From NCBI GenBank assembly GCA_030849075.1, contig JASAOO010003507.1:1-64000 (forward strand): 64,000 nt of DNA, written 5' to 3'. Position numbers and translations under genes: made by a program. Below the pieces are notes generated by a model, which was given only the letters and a program-made list of their open reading frames with translations, searched no databases and had not been told where the DNA came from. Positions 21,708 through 31,972 of the stretch are shown one piece after another; the first letter of the stretch is position 1, and each line of letters begins with the position of its first letter. The DNA is from Zelonia costaricensis (Eukaryota; Euglenozoa; Kinetoplastea; Trypanosomatida; Trypanosomatidae).

Positions 21708-23015
21708 TGCCGGAGTGGGTTCGGTGCCGCGAGAGGCCTGCAGGCGGGTGATGGTTCACAGAGATGCCTGGTGCACGTAGCAGAGAGGCGGGAGAAGGGG
21801 AAGTGGAGGGGGTCCGTGTACTTGGTGGATCTGTAGGTGCCATGTGCATGAGCGTGTACTCCACTCCTTTCGCTCCCCTCTGGAACCTGTACCTACCGCC
21901 ACGAACTTCACCGTCCCTGCTGCTCGATGCCACTCGTCTCACGTGCTACGGCTGGACTTCAGCTGGACGCCGTGCACCGGGCGCGCATTTGCTCCCCCAG
22001 TGGAGGAGTTTTCCTGATGTACACTACGGCACGTCCACGCTCCGAAGGCGGGTGACGTTTAGCGCGTCGCGCGTGCACGTGCAGCTGCCCGCCTTCTCCT
22101 TTGTGGGGGCTTACCCTCCTCAGATGAGCCGCAGTGGGTGTGAGGTTGCGGCTTTTGTGTCGATGATGTGCAACAAGCAACGAAATATACATACACACAC
22201 AACAGAGTAGCAACGACGAAAATGGGACGGCGAGCACTTCCATGAAACAAAAAAAAAAAAGAGTGAGGTCGCGATGGGTTTGGCGGCACACTGCGGACTT
22301 ATTGTTTGAACCCCGGCTTTGCTTTGGCCCAGTGTGTGTGTGTGTGTGTGTGTGTGTTTGTGCTAGCGTTCACGTTGCCGACGTGCATTCACACACCCAC
22401 GCATGCCGCCACATGTTCCTGTCGTGTGCGGGATGCGGCGAAGAAGTCAAGAGGGAGGAGGGGGGGGGGAAGGGGCAGGGGAACGGGGGTGTCTGCTTGG
22501 CGCGGAGGGTGAAACGGAGCGCGAAGAGGGGGCGCCGTGGCACTGCTTCCAGTGCGATGTCAACGCTGCATCGTCGGTCAGCCGCCTGGGTTCTTCTTCG
22601 GTTTGCGACTTGCTCTCTGCCCCGTCCTCCACCTCTCTCTCTCTGTTAGCGCCTCCGCTCCCACCGCTTTGAGCGCATCTCATCACACGTCTGCTGTCCC
22701 TCTTTTCTTTTCTTTTCGCGCGTCGTGTCGGCGCTCCTCCGTCGTCTTTGTCCGAACGCGAACGCGCACGCGCGTGGGTTGCGGTCTGGCACCCCCCCCG
22801 CACGCCTCCTCCTGCGTACAAGCGCCTCGCCTCGTGTGCCGTGGAGACCCACCACTGTGTAGCACGTGTCCCATATCTCACGACCCCCCCTCCCCCCACA
22901 AACACACATCCGTCGACTGCACGTTTCGACTTCCTTGTCGGCCACTCACCACAGGGGGGGGGACTGACAACTCTGCACCCCGTGCTCTTGAACGCGGTAC
23001 AGACGAGCTGCACGC
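21708..23015 (+). other. Intergenic region, no gene seen
   Basis: Contains a 12- to 13-A run at 22248-22260, a (TG)n run at about 22330-22358 and G-rich tracts at 22459-22488. Sequence after 22560 is T/C-rich. AG at 22953-22954, after a C-rich tract, is a plausible acceptor for the Canopy gene. Confidence 0.5.
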
Positions 23016-24173
23016 ATGGCGTCTCACAGAGGTGCGCGGGCCCGCCTCGTGGTGCCCTCTTCCCTCGTACTGCTGCTGCTGCTGGCCACGGTGCTGCTGC
23101 TGGCTTGTCCGCTGCACCCCGCCAGCGTGGTGGCAGCCGCGCAGGGCCACTCGGTACGACCGCTGCACGGCCCCGGCTACGAGCACCTCGACTGCTCCGC
23201 CTGCCTGACCGTCGCTCGCACGCTCTTTTCTCGCCTCAACGACACGCTTTCCACGAATCCGTCAACGTACCTCATCTCCCACCGACTCGACAAGGAGAAC
23301 CAGCTCCGTCGGCGCCGCTACCGCAACAGCGAGCTCCTCGTGACCGAGGTGATGGAGAACGTGTGCGTCTCGTACACGAACGACGAGCGCTCGCTGCGGC
23401 TGCACCCCAAGTCAAAGGTACGCCTGTACCATCAGCAGATCTTCGGCGACATCGCCCTCGGCGTGCGACACGCGCTGCGCGAGGATGAGCTGTACCCTGC
23501 CGATGCGGACCCGACCGCGTGGGACGACCGACTGGACGGCCACCGCTTCACCATCGGCACCGTCTACAGCCCGAAGGACGCGGATGCGCTGCACGGGATG
23601 CAGAACCTGGCTGCTGCCCCGACGATGTGCGCGCTGCTCATGGAGGAGCTGGAGGAGGAGGTGGAGGAGCTCGTCAAGACGGCCGGCACGCAGGCGGAGT
23701 TGGAATACGGCCTCTGCGGCATGGCCCTCCCGGTGAAGAGCCCCGGGGGCGATGGCGACGCGCGGCCCGACTCGGCGTCGGCGGTGAAGCCGGTGACGAA
23801 TATATGCGCCGACGAGGAGATGCTGCGCGCGGCGGCGCACCGGGATCAGCTTCGCTGGTCGCAGTACACGCGTCGCGAGGCGTGGCGGGTGGCGGAGCGT
23901 GCGGAACGCAAGAAGGCCGCGGCCACCGCCGCCGCAGCGGCCGCTCCGGCCACTGCGGCAGACACCGACTCCGCAGAGGGTGGTGACGCCACCACCACCA
24001 CGACGTCGCCGCCGCCACCAAGGGACACGGCGGGTGCAGGCAACACGACGGACGGTGATACGACGGACGTGGCTGTCACCGCTGCGGTAGAGGACGCCAC
24101 ACCCGGCACCGAAGCAACGGATGCCGACAAAGGCGCCAATACAGCGGGAGATGACGGCGACGGCGATCTGTGA
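23016..24173 (+). CDS. Canopy-family (DUF3456) ER luminal protein
   Basis: A 385-residue secreted or ER protein. A long hydrophobic Leu-rich signal sequence (about 10-42) is followed by a DUF3456/Canopy-like saposin fold: LDCSACLTVARTLFSRL (about 57-73), a dibasic RRRRYRNSELLVTEVMENVC segment (about 97-116), PTMCALLMEELEEEVEEL and ELEYGLCG. The Cys spacing (CxxC near the start, then single Cys residues before and after the acidic helix) fits Canopy proteins, ER factors that help fold or export membrane receptors. The C-terminal 130 residues are a low-complexity Ala/Thr/Asp tail with no KDEL-type signal, so ER retention by sequence is not evident. It may be secretory or held by partners. The family call is by pattern; confirmation needs a profile search. 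Confidence 0.8.
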   Translation: MASHRGARARLVVPSSLVLLLLLATVLLLACPLHPASVVAAAQGHSVRPLHGPGYEHLDCSACLTVARTLFSRLNDTLSTNPSTYLISHRLDKENQLRRRRYRNSELLVTEVMENVCVSYTNDERSLRLHPKSKVRLYHQQIFGDIALGVRHALREDELYPADADPTAWDDRLDGHRFTIGTVYSPKDADALHGMQNLAAAPTMCALLMEELEEEVEELVKTAGTQAELEYGLCGMALPVKSPGGDGDARPDSASAVKPVTNICADEEMLRAAAHRDQLRWSQYTRREAWRVAERAERKKAAATAAAAAAPATAADTDSAEGGDATTTTTSPPPPRDTAGAGNTTDGDTTDVAVTAAVEDATPGTEATDADKGANTAGDDGDGDL

Positions 24174-25722
24174 GCGGCTCGGATAAAAAAAGAAAGCAGC
24201 TCGACGACGCTCCCTTCACGGAACGGCTGTGCAGCATGGAGGGCGCACAACAACAGCAACAGCGGCAACAAGAAGACTGGAACGGGAGTTGGAGGTGTGT
24301 ACAGTACGTTGTGTCGCCCAAGGTGCGGCCGTGCACGTGGCTACTCTGAGGCGCACCGAGATGAACTTGTGCGCTCTCGTGAAGCGTGTTGCACCCGCTG
24401 TGCTGCTCAGCCGGCGCTCGCTAGAACGCTCTGTTCCGTACAAGTAGGCGCGCCTGTTTGTTTTGCTGTTGTCGCGGCGGCATCGCAAGGGGAGCCTCTC
24501 ACGTGCACAGTGCCCCCCTCCCGCCACCCCAGTCGGCTTGACAATGTAGGTGAGTCTCGAGCTGCGGTCTCTCGCCCTTGCCGCAACCTTCTTATGTGTC
24601 AATGTGTGTGTGTGTGTGTCCTCCTGTGCGTGTGCGGAGGCGTCGGGGGCTCTTGTATGTGAGGATGCGGTCCTGCGCCGCACCGTCGTTTTTTCGTTTG
24701 AACTTGACCGCCGCGCCGCACCGTGGGCAACTCGCTGGTGGGGGCTTTTATTGGGCTGCGCGGAAGCTGCCACGCAACAGCTCAGGTGTGAAGAGCGCGG
24801 CCATGAGGAATCGGGACGACGCACAAGCGCACAAACACCGCGTCGAGTTGAGAAGAAGAAAAGAGAAGCGGTGAGGCTACACGTGCGCTCCTGCCGGAAG
24901 AAGTCGCAGGCACGCAGTGGATGCAGCAATAAGCTCTGCTACTTCGCCGCTCCAGGCGCCCCCCCCTCCCCCGAGAGAGGGGGAAGTGAACGAAGGCACG
25001 CGCTCTCGTTGCCGGAGGAGCGGGGGCTTTGCCCAGGTGCTGAGGCCCCCTCCCCTCCCCCCCCACCGCTCCCCATCGCGCCTGCGCTTAGCCCGTGCGT
25101 AGTTCACGCACGCGTCTCTCCCTCTTTGGTCGATTGCAGCTTCCACGCCCTTTGCTCCCTCCTTCCCCTGTGTGCGTCTTTTGCGGTTCACCGTTTCTCC
25201 TGCGCCCTCTCTCGCTCCCCCGCTCCTTCGCCCTCATACGCGCAAGCGAAACTTGCATGCACAGAAGCCCCCACGCGTTCCCCGCTTCCCTCGCTCCCGC
25301 TTCCCACTTTGCGGCTTTGTCCGTGTTGGTGTACGTGCACTTGTGTGTGTGTGTGTGTGTGTGCATGCATGCGTGCGTGTGCACTCCATCTGTCGCGTGC
25401 CACGACTCTCCTCTGTCCTTCCTTTTATTTCTGCGATCATTGACCCCGCCGCTGCTCTCTCCCTCTCTCCCTCCACACACGTGTTTTGCTTGTGTGGACC
25501 TGCGTGCTGCGATTCCGTTCAGCCCCGCCGTCGCTCCCTGTTGACGCCGCCTCCGCTACCTCATCTCCCTTTCTTTTCCACCTCCCTTCCTTCTTCTCTT
25601 TTCCATCATACAACCCGCTCCGACGCGAAGACACGGCGCCCGCGACCTCTTTGAACACAGACAGATACAGACACACACCCACAGACCACAAAACAGCGAC
25701 ATCACCGCGACGGGCAAGCGCC
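24174..25722 (+). other. Intergenic region, no gene seen
   Basis: The first 350 nt have balanced composition with open frames on both strands (about 24216-24450), but no recognisable product. From about 24950 the strand becomes C- and T-rich, with a TG-rich stretch at 25340-25362. The tract at 25560-25612 followed by AG at 25629-25630 is a likely acceptor for the endosulfine-like gene. Confidence 0.5.
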
Positions 25723-26052
25723 ATGGCGGATCAGGCACCCCCGGGGGTGAACATGCCCAAGAAGCGCGACCCGCGCCTTCGGCAGATGCAGGCCCCGCAG
25801 CAGCAGCAGTTCTTCGACTCTGCGGACTACGAGGTGCGCAAGCAGCAGCAACAGCAGCAGCAGCAGCAGCGCCATCACCAGCAGGCGACCCCGTCCTCGT
25901 CGCAGGCGCACGGGTCACACCCGCAGATGGCGCCCTCCGCCGGCGTGCATCGGCGGGCGCCGGTGGACATCCCAGCTGGGCCGTCGCGTGGCGCGATGCC
26001 GCCACCGTCGAATGGGTACGATGGCGACAAGAGCCGGCCGCCGCGCTGCTGA
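25723..26052 (+). CDS. Endosulfine/ARPP19-like protein (candidate PP2A-B55 inhibitor)
   Basis: A 109-residue hydrophilic protein containing FFDSADYEVRK at residues 30-40, a close match to the invariant FDSGDY core of the endosulfine (ENSA/ARPP19/Igo) family with Ala in place of Gly. In that family the core Ser, here Ser33, is phosphorylated by Greatwall-type kinases and the protein then inhibits PP2A-B55. The preceding basic stretch KKRDPRLRQM also resembles the family. A run of nine Gln (41-49) from CAG/CAA codons follows directly, then His/Gln- and Pro-rich sequence. The protein is short and otherwise disordered, as endosulfines are. The start is the first ATG after the putative acceptor and has a good context (GCCATGG). 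The gene is certain; the function rests on one motif. Confidence 0.72.
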   Translation: MADQAPPGVNMPKKRDPRLRQMQAPQQQQFFDSADYEVRKQQQQQQQQQRHHQQATPSSSQAHGSHPQMAPSAGVHRRAPVDIPAGPSRGAMPPPSNGYDGDKSRPPRC

Positions 26053-27305
26053 TGGACGCGGACGGGAGCGAAGGGAGCTCTGCCGTAGACAGTCGACGGA
26101 AGAGCAGTGCGCCGATCACGTTTCCGTGCGTGTCTGTACGACCTTCTGTTTGTTGAAGAAGGCGAAGAGGAGGCGGAGGGAAAAAGGGGGGGAAGAGGGA
26201 GGAGGTGGCGTGGATAGCGGCGCGCTCGTGCGGAGCATCCCTTGGACGGGGAGGTACGCAGATGCAGAGCGCAGAGTGTGAAGCATGTTCGAGTGCGCAC
26301 TCATGCCCTCCACCCCCTTCCCCTCTCCACCCTTCCTGGTTGCGTGCCCTGTCCTCTTTCCCCGCACGTGCTTCTCCGCGGCCCTTTTCGTTTTATTTTT
26401 GCCGTTTTCGCAGTTTTCCCGGTCGCGCTCGAATGGGTTTGTGTGTGAGTTCGCATGTGCGTGTATGTGTCTCTGGGCGTTGTGATGGGCAGCGACGTCT
26501 CGCACGCCGGCTGTGGCTTGTCGTGGGGGGTGCCGTACCGCGTTGAGCATCACCACTCCCACTCAGTAGTTTCCTCCATGTCACACGGTCACCAGCACCA
26601 CGGAACGTCCTTGGGTGCCGACGATAATCGAAAGGAACGGATCAGCGAGGCCGAACGAGGGAAGGTGGTGCGTATTGTCCGTGGAATGCCCAACGCATTG
26701 TCGCACTTGCGGTCTTGCGGGTGAGGCTGAAGGTTGATGCGAACAGGGACGGGGTGAGATAGCAAGGGAGATGCGACCCACTGCATCGCCCCACCACAGG
26801 GCGTTACTGGGCTGACCAACAATGCCGGTGCTGTCTCGATTATTCCTTCCCCCTTCTCTGCCTCTCTGGAAACTGAGCTGGGGGGGAGAGGTTCCCGTTC
26901 TCCTGGCAGCTCCACGTCGTGCGGGTGCAGCAAGAGGCGCAGGCCGCACGTGCGGCGCAAGAATAACAAGAACAACAACAGGAGGAAAGAGGCCAACATG
27001 CGATGTGTTGCTGGTCCCTCGAGAATGCGGCGACTTTCCATGCGGCTCTATCATGTCTAAAGTGCTTCACCTCCTCCCCTCCTTGTGTGCGCGATCGACA
27101 TGCACGTCGTCCACTCAACGTCCCCCGTCTGTCTCGCCACAGCAGCTGCCAAATTTGGTGCTTTTCTGTGTGTGTTTTCGGGTCAGCTCTCACTCCCCTC
27201 CTCCCCCCGAAAAGGTGCACCTGTGTAATCACGTACACCGACCTCAGCCGGCTGACCAACAGCGCACTCAACCCCAGCACTGCGTGCGCATCTGTCCCTC
27301 TCGCC
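26053..27305 (+). other. Intergenic region, no gene seen
   Basis: G/A-rich after the stop (G-run at about 26183-26190), T/C-rich at 26300-26420, then a mixed-composition island from about 26480 to 27060 that includes 26783-26803, similar to a sequence at 40592-40614. The tract before AG at 27213-27214 is a likely acceptor for CFAP100. Confidence 0.5.
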
Positions 27306-29525
27306 ATGGACCCGCGCACCACCGCCAACCCGTTCAACTCGCCCCACGGCGGCGGCGTGCGGGCCGAGAGCACGCGCATCGCCAAGGACCTCCAGCAAGA
27401 GGTGCGCCGCGGGGATGGGGAGATGGCCAGCGACCTCGTCGCCCTCGCCCCCCGCAGCGGCCGCGCCTTCCGGGCCGGCGCGCCGTCGGTGGGCGCGGCA
27501 GTCGCCAACGCCGCGGCGCCCATCTCCAAGGCGGCCGCGGCCTCGGCCGCGCGGGGCGGCAACGCCGGCTACGCCGTGGACGTGCACGACACCCTCACGA
27601 CGAGCGACTTTGTGCAGCAGAAGCGCGAGGTCGGCCTGGTGCGCATGTCGCTGACGACCAAGAAGGCGGAGATCCGCAAGCTGGAGGAGCGGCTCGACCG
27701 GGCCGAGAAGCGGCTGCGGCAGCAGCAGGAGCAGCTCGCCAACACGCGCGAGAAGTTCAACAACTTCCTCAAGTTCAGCAACCTCGAGCAGGACGCCGCT
27801 GTGCGCCGCGCCGATGACGAGACCCGCGCCAAGCACGCCAAGACGATTGAGATCAAGAAGCTGTCCGCGCTGATCAACCACGCCGAGCTCGAGACGCGCA
27901 AGACGCGGCTGCAAATCGACAACTGCCTCTCCTACAAGGACTTCCTCGAGAGCCTGGCGAAGCCGCAGTGGTTTTACGACGTGCTGGGCAACCTGCGCAT
28001 CGAGGACAAGACGGAGCAGATCCTGCTTTCGACGGAGGAGGTGTATCAGCGCCGCTGCGCGGAGCTGCGAGCGCAGGAGGCGGCCCGACTGCAGGCCCTA
28101 CACGACGCCGCGGAGGCCGAGGAGCAGCAGAGTCACACGTCACCCTCCAAGGGCGGCCGTGGACCTGGCGCCACAGGCGGGCGCGGTGCCCGCAAGGAGA
28201 GCGTCGCCATGCAGCCCGTGATGGCGATGGTCGAGGTGCAGGAGGTGGTGCCACTGGAGGAGCAGCTGGAGGCGCTGTACACGGAGATGGAGGCCGAGGC
28301 CCGGGCCGCCATTGCCGCGGCGTCGGCCAGCATTCGTGCCGAGGTGGCCGCCATGACACTGCAGGCCGTCAAGGACGAGCTGCACCACAACTACGACGAG
28401 AAGCGGCTGCCGATGTGCTTTGCCACGGTGGACGACCTGCTTGAGGTGTTCATCAACGTCGAGGAGGGCAACCTCTTTCTCATTCAGAACTGCCACGAGC
28501 TGGAGGAGGAGCTGGAGGGGGTGGCGATGGGGTTCATGCAGGAGCGCGACGAGATGAACGCGATGGTGGCGCAGCGCACGGCGCAGCTCGAGGCGCTCGT
28601 CACGAGCGTCGCGGAGGCGCAGCAGAAGCTGCAGGCGCTCAACGACCGCACGGCCACCCTCGAGCCGCGTGGGAAGCAGCAAGCCAACTCTGCGGCTGCC
28701 ACGGCGCGGCGCTCCGTCGCGGGAGCCTCGACCATCGGCGCCTCCGCCGAGGCCGCCACGAACGCCGCGGTGGCCGACATGTCGCCAGAGGAGCTCAAGA
28801 AGAAGGTGGAGGAGTCGATTATGCACATGTTTCACCTCCTGCGCACCGGTGATCAGGCGCTGAAGGTGGCCGCGCACAACGCGGCGCCGCGCAAGACGCT
28901 GGATGGCACGGACACGGGCGGCCTCATGCCCCGTGGCAACCAGCGCACCGTCTCGGTGGCGCAGAGCACCGCGAACGTGACGAGGCCGTCGACGGTGCAA
29001 GGCGAACGCCGGCGCACCGACACGGGTGGTGGCCCTCTGAACGACTCGCGGCGGCACATGAGTACGGCGAAGAAGTCCACCGGCGCCTCCACGGCTGCCG
29101 TGGCACGGGCGGCGACGCAGCAGCAGCAGCACCAGGACGCGTCGATGGGCCCTGTGGAGATGCTGACCATCATCGAGAACAAGCTGGAGGAGTACCACCG
29201 CTACCTCAACGACCCGGCCAACCACGTCGAGCTCTCGCTCATGCAGTCGGTCATGAAGCAGAGCGACAAGAGCCGCCGCCGCCAGGCCCGCCTCGTGCAC
29301 CTCGCGAGCCAAGAGCAGGAGCAGGAGGAGAAGATCCGCCGCGCACTGGAGCGGTCGCAGGCGCCGATCGTGCACAAGTCGGGCAAACCAGTGCGGCCCC
29401 GCTCCTACGTGACGAAGCAGGTTGATGAGAAGCTCCTGCGCAAGGCGGAGCGGGCGGCCGCCGCGCTGGATGGCTCGCGCACCAGCATCGACTCGGACGA
29501 AGACGGCGCCGAGTTCTTCAAGTGA
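27306..29525 (+). CDS. CFAP100: CFAP100 homologue (MIA complex, inner-arm dynein regulation)
   Basis: A 739-residue coiled-coil protein. A DUF4200 region at about 98-225 contains QQKREVGLVRMSL, a long heptad helix, REKFNNFLKF and SYKDFLESLAKPQWF. A second conserved block near 370-400 includes TVDDLLEVFINVEEGNLFLIQN, and a third near 616-634 (VEMLTIIENKLEEYHRYL) matches the C-terminal block of vertebrate CFAP100 (CCDC37) and Chlamydomonas MIA1. CFAP100 and CFAP73 form the MIA complex, which docks and regulates I1/f inner-arm dynein. Between the blocks the kinetoplastid protein carries Ala/Thr-rich linkers and an Ala-rich N-terminus (60-90), making it longer than the human protein. The first 101 codons of the open frame are UTR; the ATG at 27306 begins the G/C-biased coding region. 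Confidence 0.88.
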   Translation: MDPRTTANPFNSPHGGGVRAESTRIAKDLQQEVRRGDGEMASDLVALAPRSGRAFRAGAPSVGAAVANAAAPISKAAAASAARGGNAGYAVDVHDTLTTSDFVQQKREVGLVRMSLTTKKAEIRKLEERLDRAEKRLRQQQEQLANTREKFNNFLKFSNLEQDAAVRRADDETRAKHAKTIEIKKLSALINHAELETRKTRLQIDNCLSYKDFLESLAKPQWFYDVLGNLRIEDKTEQILLSTEEVYQRRCAELRAQEAARLQALHDAAEAEEQQSHTSPSKGGRGPGATGGRGARKESVAMQPVMAMVEVQEVVPLEEQLEALYTEMEAEARAAIAAASASIRAEVAAMTLQAVKDELHHNYDEKRLPMCFATVDDLLEVFINVEEGNLFLIQNCHELEEELEGVAMGFMQERDEMNAMVAQRTAQLEALVTSVAEAQQKLQALNDRTATLEPRGKQQANSAAATARRSVAGASTIGASAEAATNAAVADMSPEELKKKVEESIMHMFHLLRTGDQALKVAAHNAAPRKTLDGTDTGGLMPRGNQRTVSVAQSTANVTRPSTVQGERRRTDTGGGPLNDSRRHMSTAKKSTGASTAAVARAATQQQQHQDASMGPVEMLTIIENKLEEYHRYLNDPANHVELSLMQSVMKQSDKSRRRQARLVHLASQEQEQEEKIRRALERSQAPIVHKSGKPVRPRSYVTKQVDEKLLRKAERAAAALDGSRTSIDSDEDGAEFFK

Positions 29526-30619
29526 GGCGGGTGCGCCGCCGAGGTGCGAGGTTCACGGATGCGCTGGACGTCTGTGTGCGATCGGGACTTTGTGTTACTG
29601 GTCAGGTGAAGATGAGGTACGGTGCTTGCGGATGTAAATGGCAATGGCGCCACGCGTGCTCCACAACTGCTTGACCGGCGTCATGACGCTCGCCGTCATC
29701 AACCCTTAGTGGTTCTCCCTTCTGTTCCAGGCTGTGTGCTACGGTACGTGTCTCTCTTCTTTGTTGTAGGTCATCGCTCGGCGTCATGCTGGCCGCGATC
29801 GTGTGGGCTGCGCCTGCTGGGTCGCCTTGCGCACAATACGTCTAGATGATGAGCACACACACACACACAGAGAGAGGGGGGGAGAGAGAGAATGGGAGAG
29901 GAGAGGGTGCACCGTGTGCACTCAGCTTCTCGCATTCCTGTGCACGTGTTCACACCTGCCCTTCGATGCTGCCACGCTTTCTTTTTTCTTCTGTTTTCTT
30001 CGTCTCGACGAGATGACGTTCGATGGCGATCACATGTATACTACGACGGGTGCCTCAACGTGGACCTGACTCCATTTGCTGTTCTAGAACGGAAATACAG
30101 GAACGCGAAAGCGGGCTCGGAGCAGCCGGCACGGGCGAGGCTTGGCACCGCCGCTTTGGCGTGGCGTCACGGCGGGGATGGGAGCAGCAGACGAAGCGAA
30201 TGCTGGCGTGGCGAGCGTGGCTTTCTCTTGCCGTGTCTGTTCAAGAGCGCATTTAGCAGCGGGGGCCGGCGCTGGATTGCACCGTCGCGGACCAGCCTAT
30301 CTGAGGATCGTCAGTACGCTGAGTCTTGGCAGAGGTGCCCACAGCGCAGCTATGCGCTGACATCACCACCGGCGCTTCCCGCGTGTATGCCCCCCCCCCC
30401 CCCCGCGGCTCGAATGCGTCGCTCGAGGCGCTGCGTCTTACAACTCCGTCCCCACCCCCCACCACCTCTCTTCCTCTTTTCCCCAATTCTCCTGTGCACG
30501 CACAGCTTCACAACACACGTGCAACAGGGTCTCTCATTGCCTTGCTGTCAAACTCTGCCAGCGCTGCGAGTCGCTGAAGGCACTTGCGCATCCCCCCCCC
30601 TCTCGCATCCCCTTTCACG
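29526..30619 (+). other. Intergenic region, no gene seen
   Basis: Contains a purine-rich GA stretch (29866-29907), T-rich words near 29980 and a 14- to 15-C run at 30390-30404. T/C-rich sequence leads to the next gene. No RNA gene or protein gene is evident. Confidence 0.5.
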
Positions 30620-31123
30620 ATGCCGAAGAAGCACCGCGTGAAGCGGCAGAACTACGTCACCCACCTGCTCCAGCTCGAAAAGGACCGGGAGTCGTACCTG
30701 GAGAAGCGCCGCCAGCCCAAGCGCAGCCGCGATGCCCGCATGGATGAGGAGGCAATGGGCGCGGCGCGCGAGCGCATGGAAAGCGGCGCGCTGAAGAAGC
30801 GCCGCACCGAGGCGGCGGACGAAGCCGTCGAGGCGGAGGAGGCGGACGTGGCCACGAGACGCCCCGCGGCCACCGTCACCACCGCCATCGCGAATGCCAC
30901 GACGAACAAGACCATCACCACCACCGCTGCCAGCACCATCAGCAAGGCCGGTGCAGGCGCGCCGAAGACGGACTTCTTCGCGATGCAGTCCTTTTCCAAG
31001 CTGGCCAAGGCGTCCGCTGCCGCTGCGGCAGGGACTCCAGCTGAGCCGAGCGCACCCTCCGTCTCGGCCACGCCTGCCACGGCAGCAGCGACGAAGAAGA
31101 CGCTGAAGCGCCGGCACTACTGA
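30620..31123 (+). CDS. Small basic, probably nuclear protein, hypothetical
   Basis: A 167-residue protein of unknown function. The N-terminal 70 residues are highly charged and Lys/Arg-rich (KKHRVKRQNYVTHLLQLEKDR, then EKRRQPKRSRDAR and KKRRTEAADE), giving several potential nuclear localisation signals. The centre is Ala/Thr low complexity, and a short C-terminal block DFFAMQSFSKLAK precedes an Ala-rich tail ending KKTLKRRHY. The terminal basic motif and conserved-looking start suggest a nuclear or nucleolar protein. Two in-frame ATGs lie 12 codons apart; the second (30620) is preferred because the first sits in a C-run tract. Confidence 0.75.
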   Translation: MPKKHRVKRQNYVTHLLQLEKDRESYLEKRRQPKRSRDARMDEEAMGAARERMESGALKKRRTEAADEAVEAEEADVATRRPAATVTTAIANATTNKTITTTAASTISKAGAGAPKTDFFAMQSFSKLAKASAAAAAGTPAEPSAPSVSATPATAAATKKTLKRRHY

Positions 31124-31709
31124 TGGTGTGGGAAAGCTGCGGACAACAGGAGCCCTGGTGGGCAAGGCGTCGGCAAGGTGGCAGGTTGCCGCCTGCACTG
31201 GCGCACGCACGCATGACCTAACTCACGATTAAATCCGAAGCAACACACACACAACACACACACACATACGCAATCAAACGAGGCGGAAAGAGGTGCGCCA
31301 TGCGAGCGTCTTGCCGCCGCTTGACGTGCTTGGCGCTATGCTCTCTGAAGACGAGGGTGTGCAGTGGCTTGCGTGGTTTCATCTCGGCGCCGAAGAAGAA
31401 GAAGACCGCAAAACGAAGCAAAGATCGCGTTGCAGGTAGCCTTGCCACTCCGCCCGTGCGTGCTCGTCAGTTAGCTGTTTTCACACACACACACACACAC
31501 ACTCAAAAGCGTCGTTTGGCTCGTTGTCGGCGTGCAACGGCAGTCGGCTTCTCCAAGTGGTGCGTATACTCTATCGGCAACCTCCACCTCTGTCTCTCTC
31601 CCTCTCTGTGCAACTCTGCGTACGTACTGGGCGCGGCCACAAACTGGTTTAGTGGCCTGTGCTGGATCTCCGCGCGCAAGAGGAAGGGCCTTCACGCTTG
31701 TGCGTTGTC

Positions 31710-31748
<39 letters not shown>

Positions 31749-31972
31749 CGCGCACGATTTGGTTTTCGGGCGTCAACACTTCCAGCGAGCGAGCAACTCG
31801 TGCCCTTTCTGTCACTGCCAGTTTTCCTGAAGCTGCACATCAAGCGCACTTCGTTCCTTTCTACGGCACTGGGTCTCTCCTTCAGTTCTCACATCCCTCG
31901 TGTCGCACGGCAGCAGCGCGTCACGTAGCTCCCCCCGTTTTACCTTCACATCTCGCCTACATAAGACCGGTC
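31124..31972 (+). other. Intergenic region, no gene seen
   Basis: Includes CA-rich words near 31245-31267 and 31483-31503, and a (TG)n run at 31712-31745. T/C-rich sequence from 31850 leads to the TSR3 start. AG at about 31926-31927 or in the preceding CAGCAG words may be the splice acceptor. Confidence 0.5.
31712..31745. repeat. (GT)n microsatellite
   Basis: Uninterrupted GT run of about 34 bases upstream of TSR3, one of the longest dinucleotide runs in the window. Confidence 0.95.
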
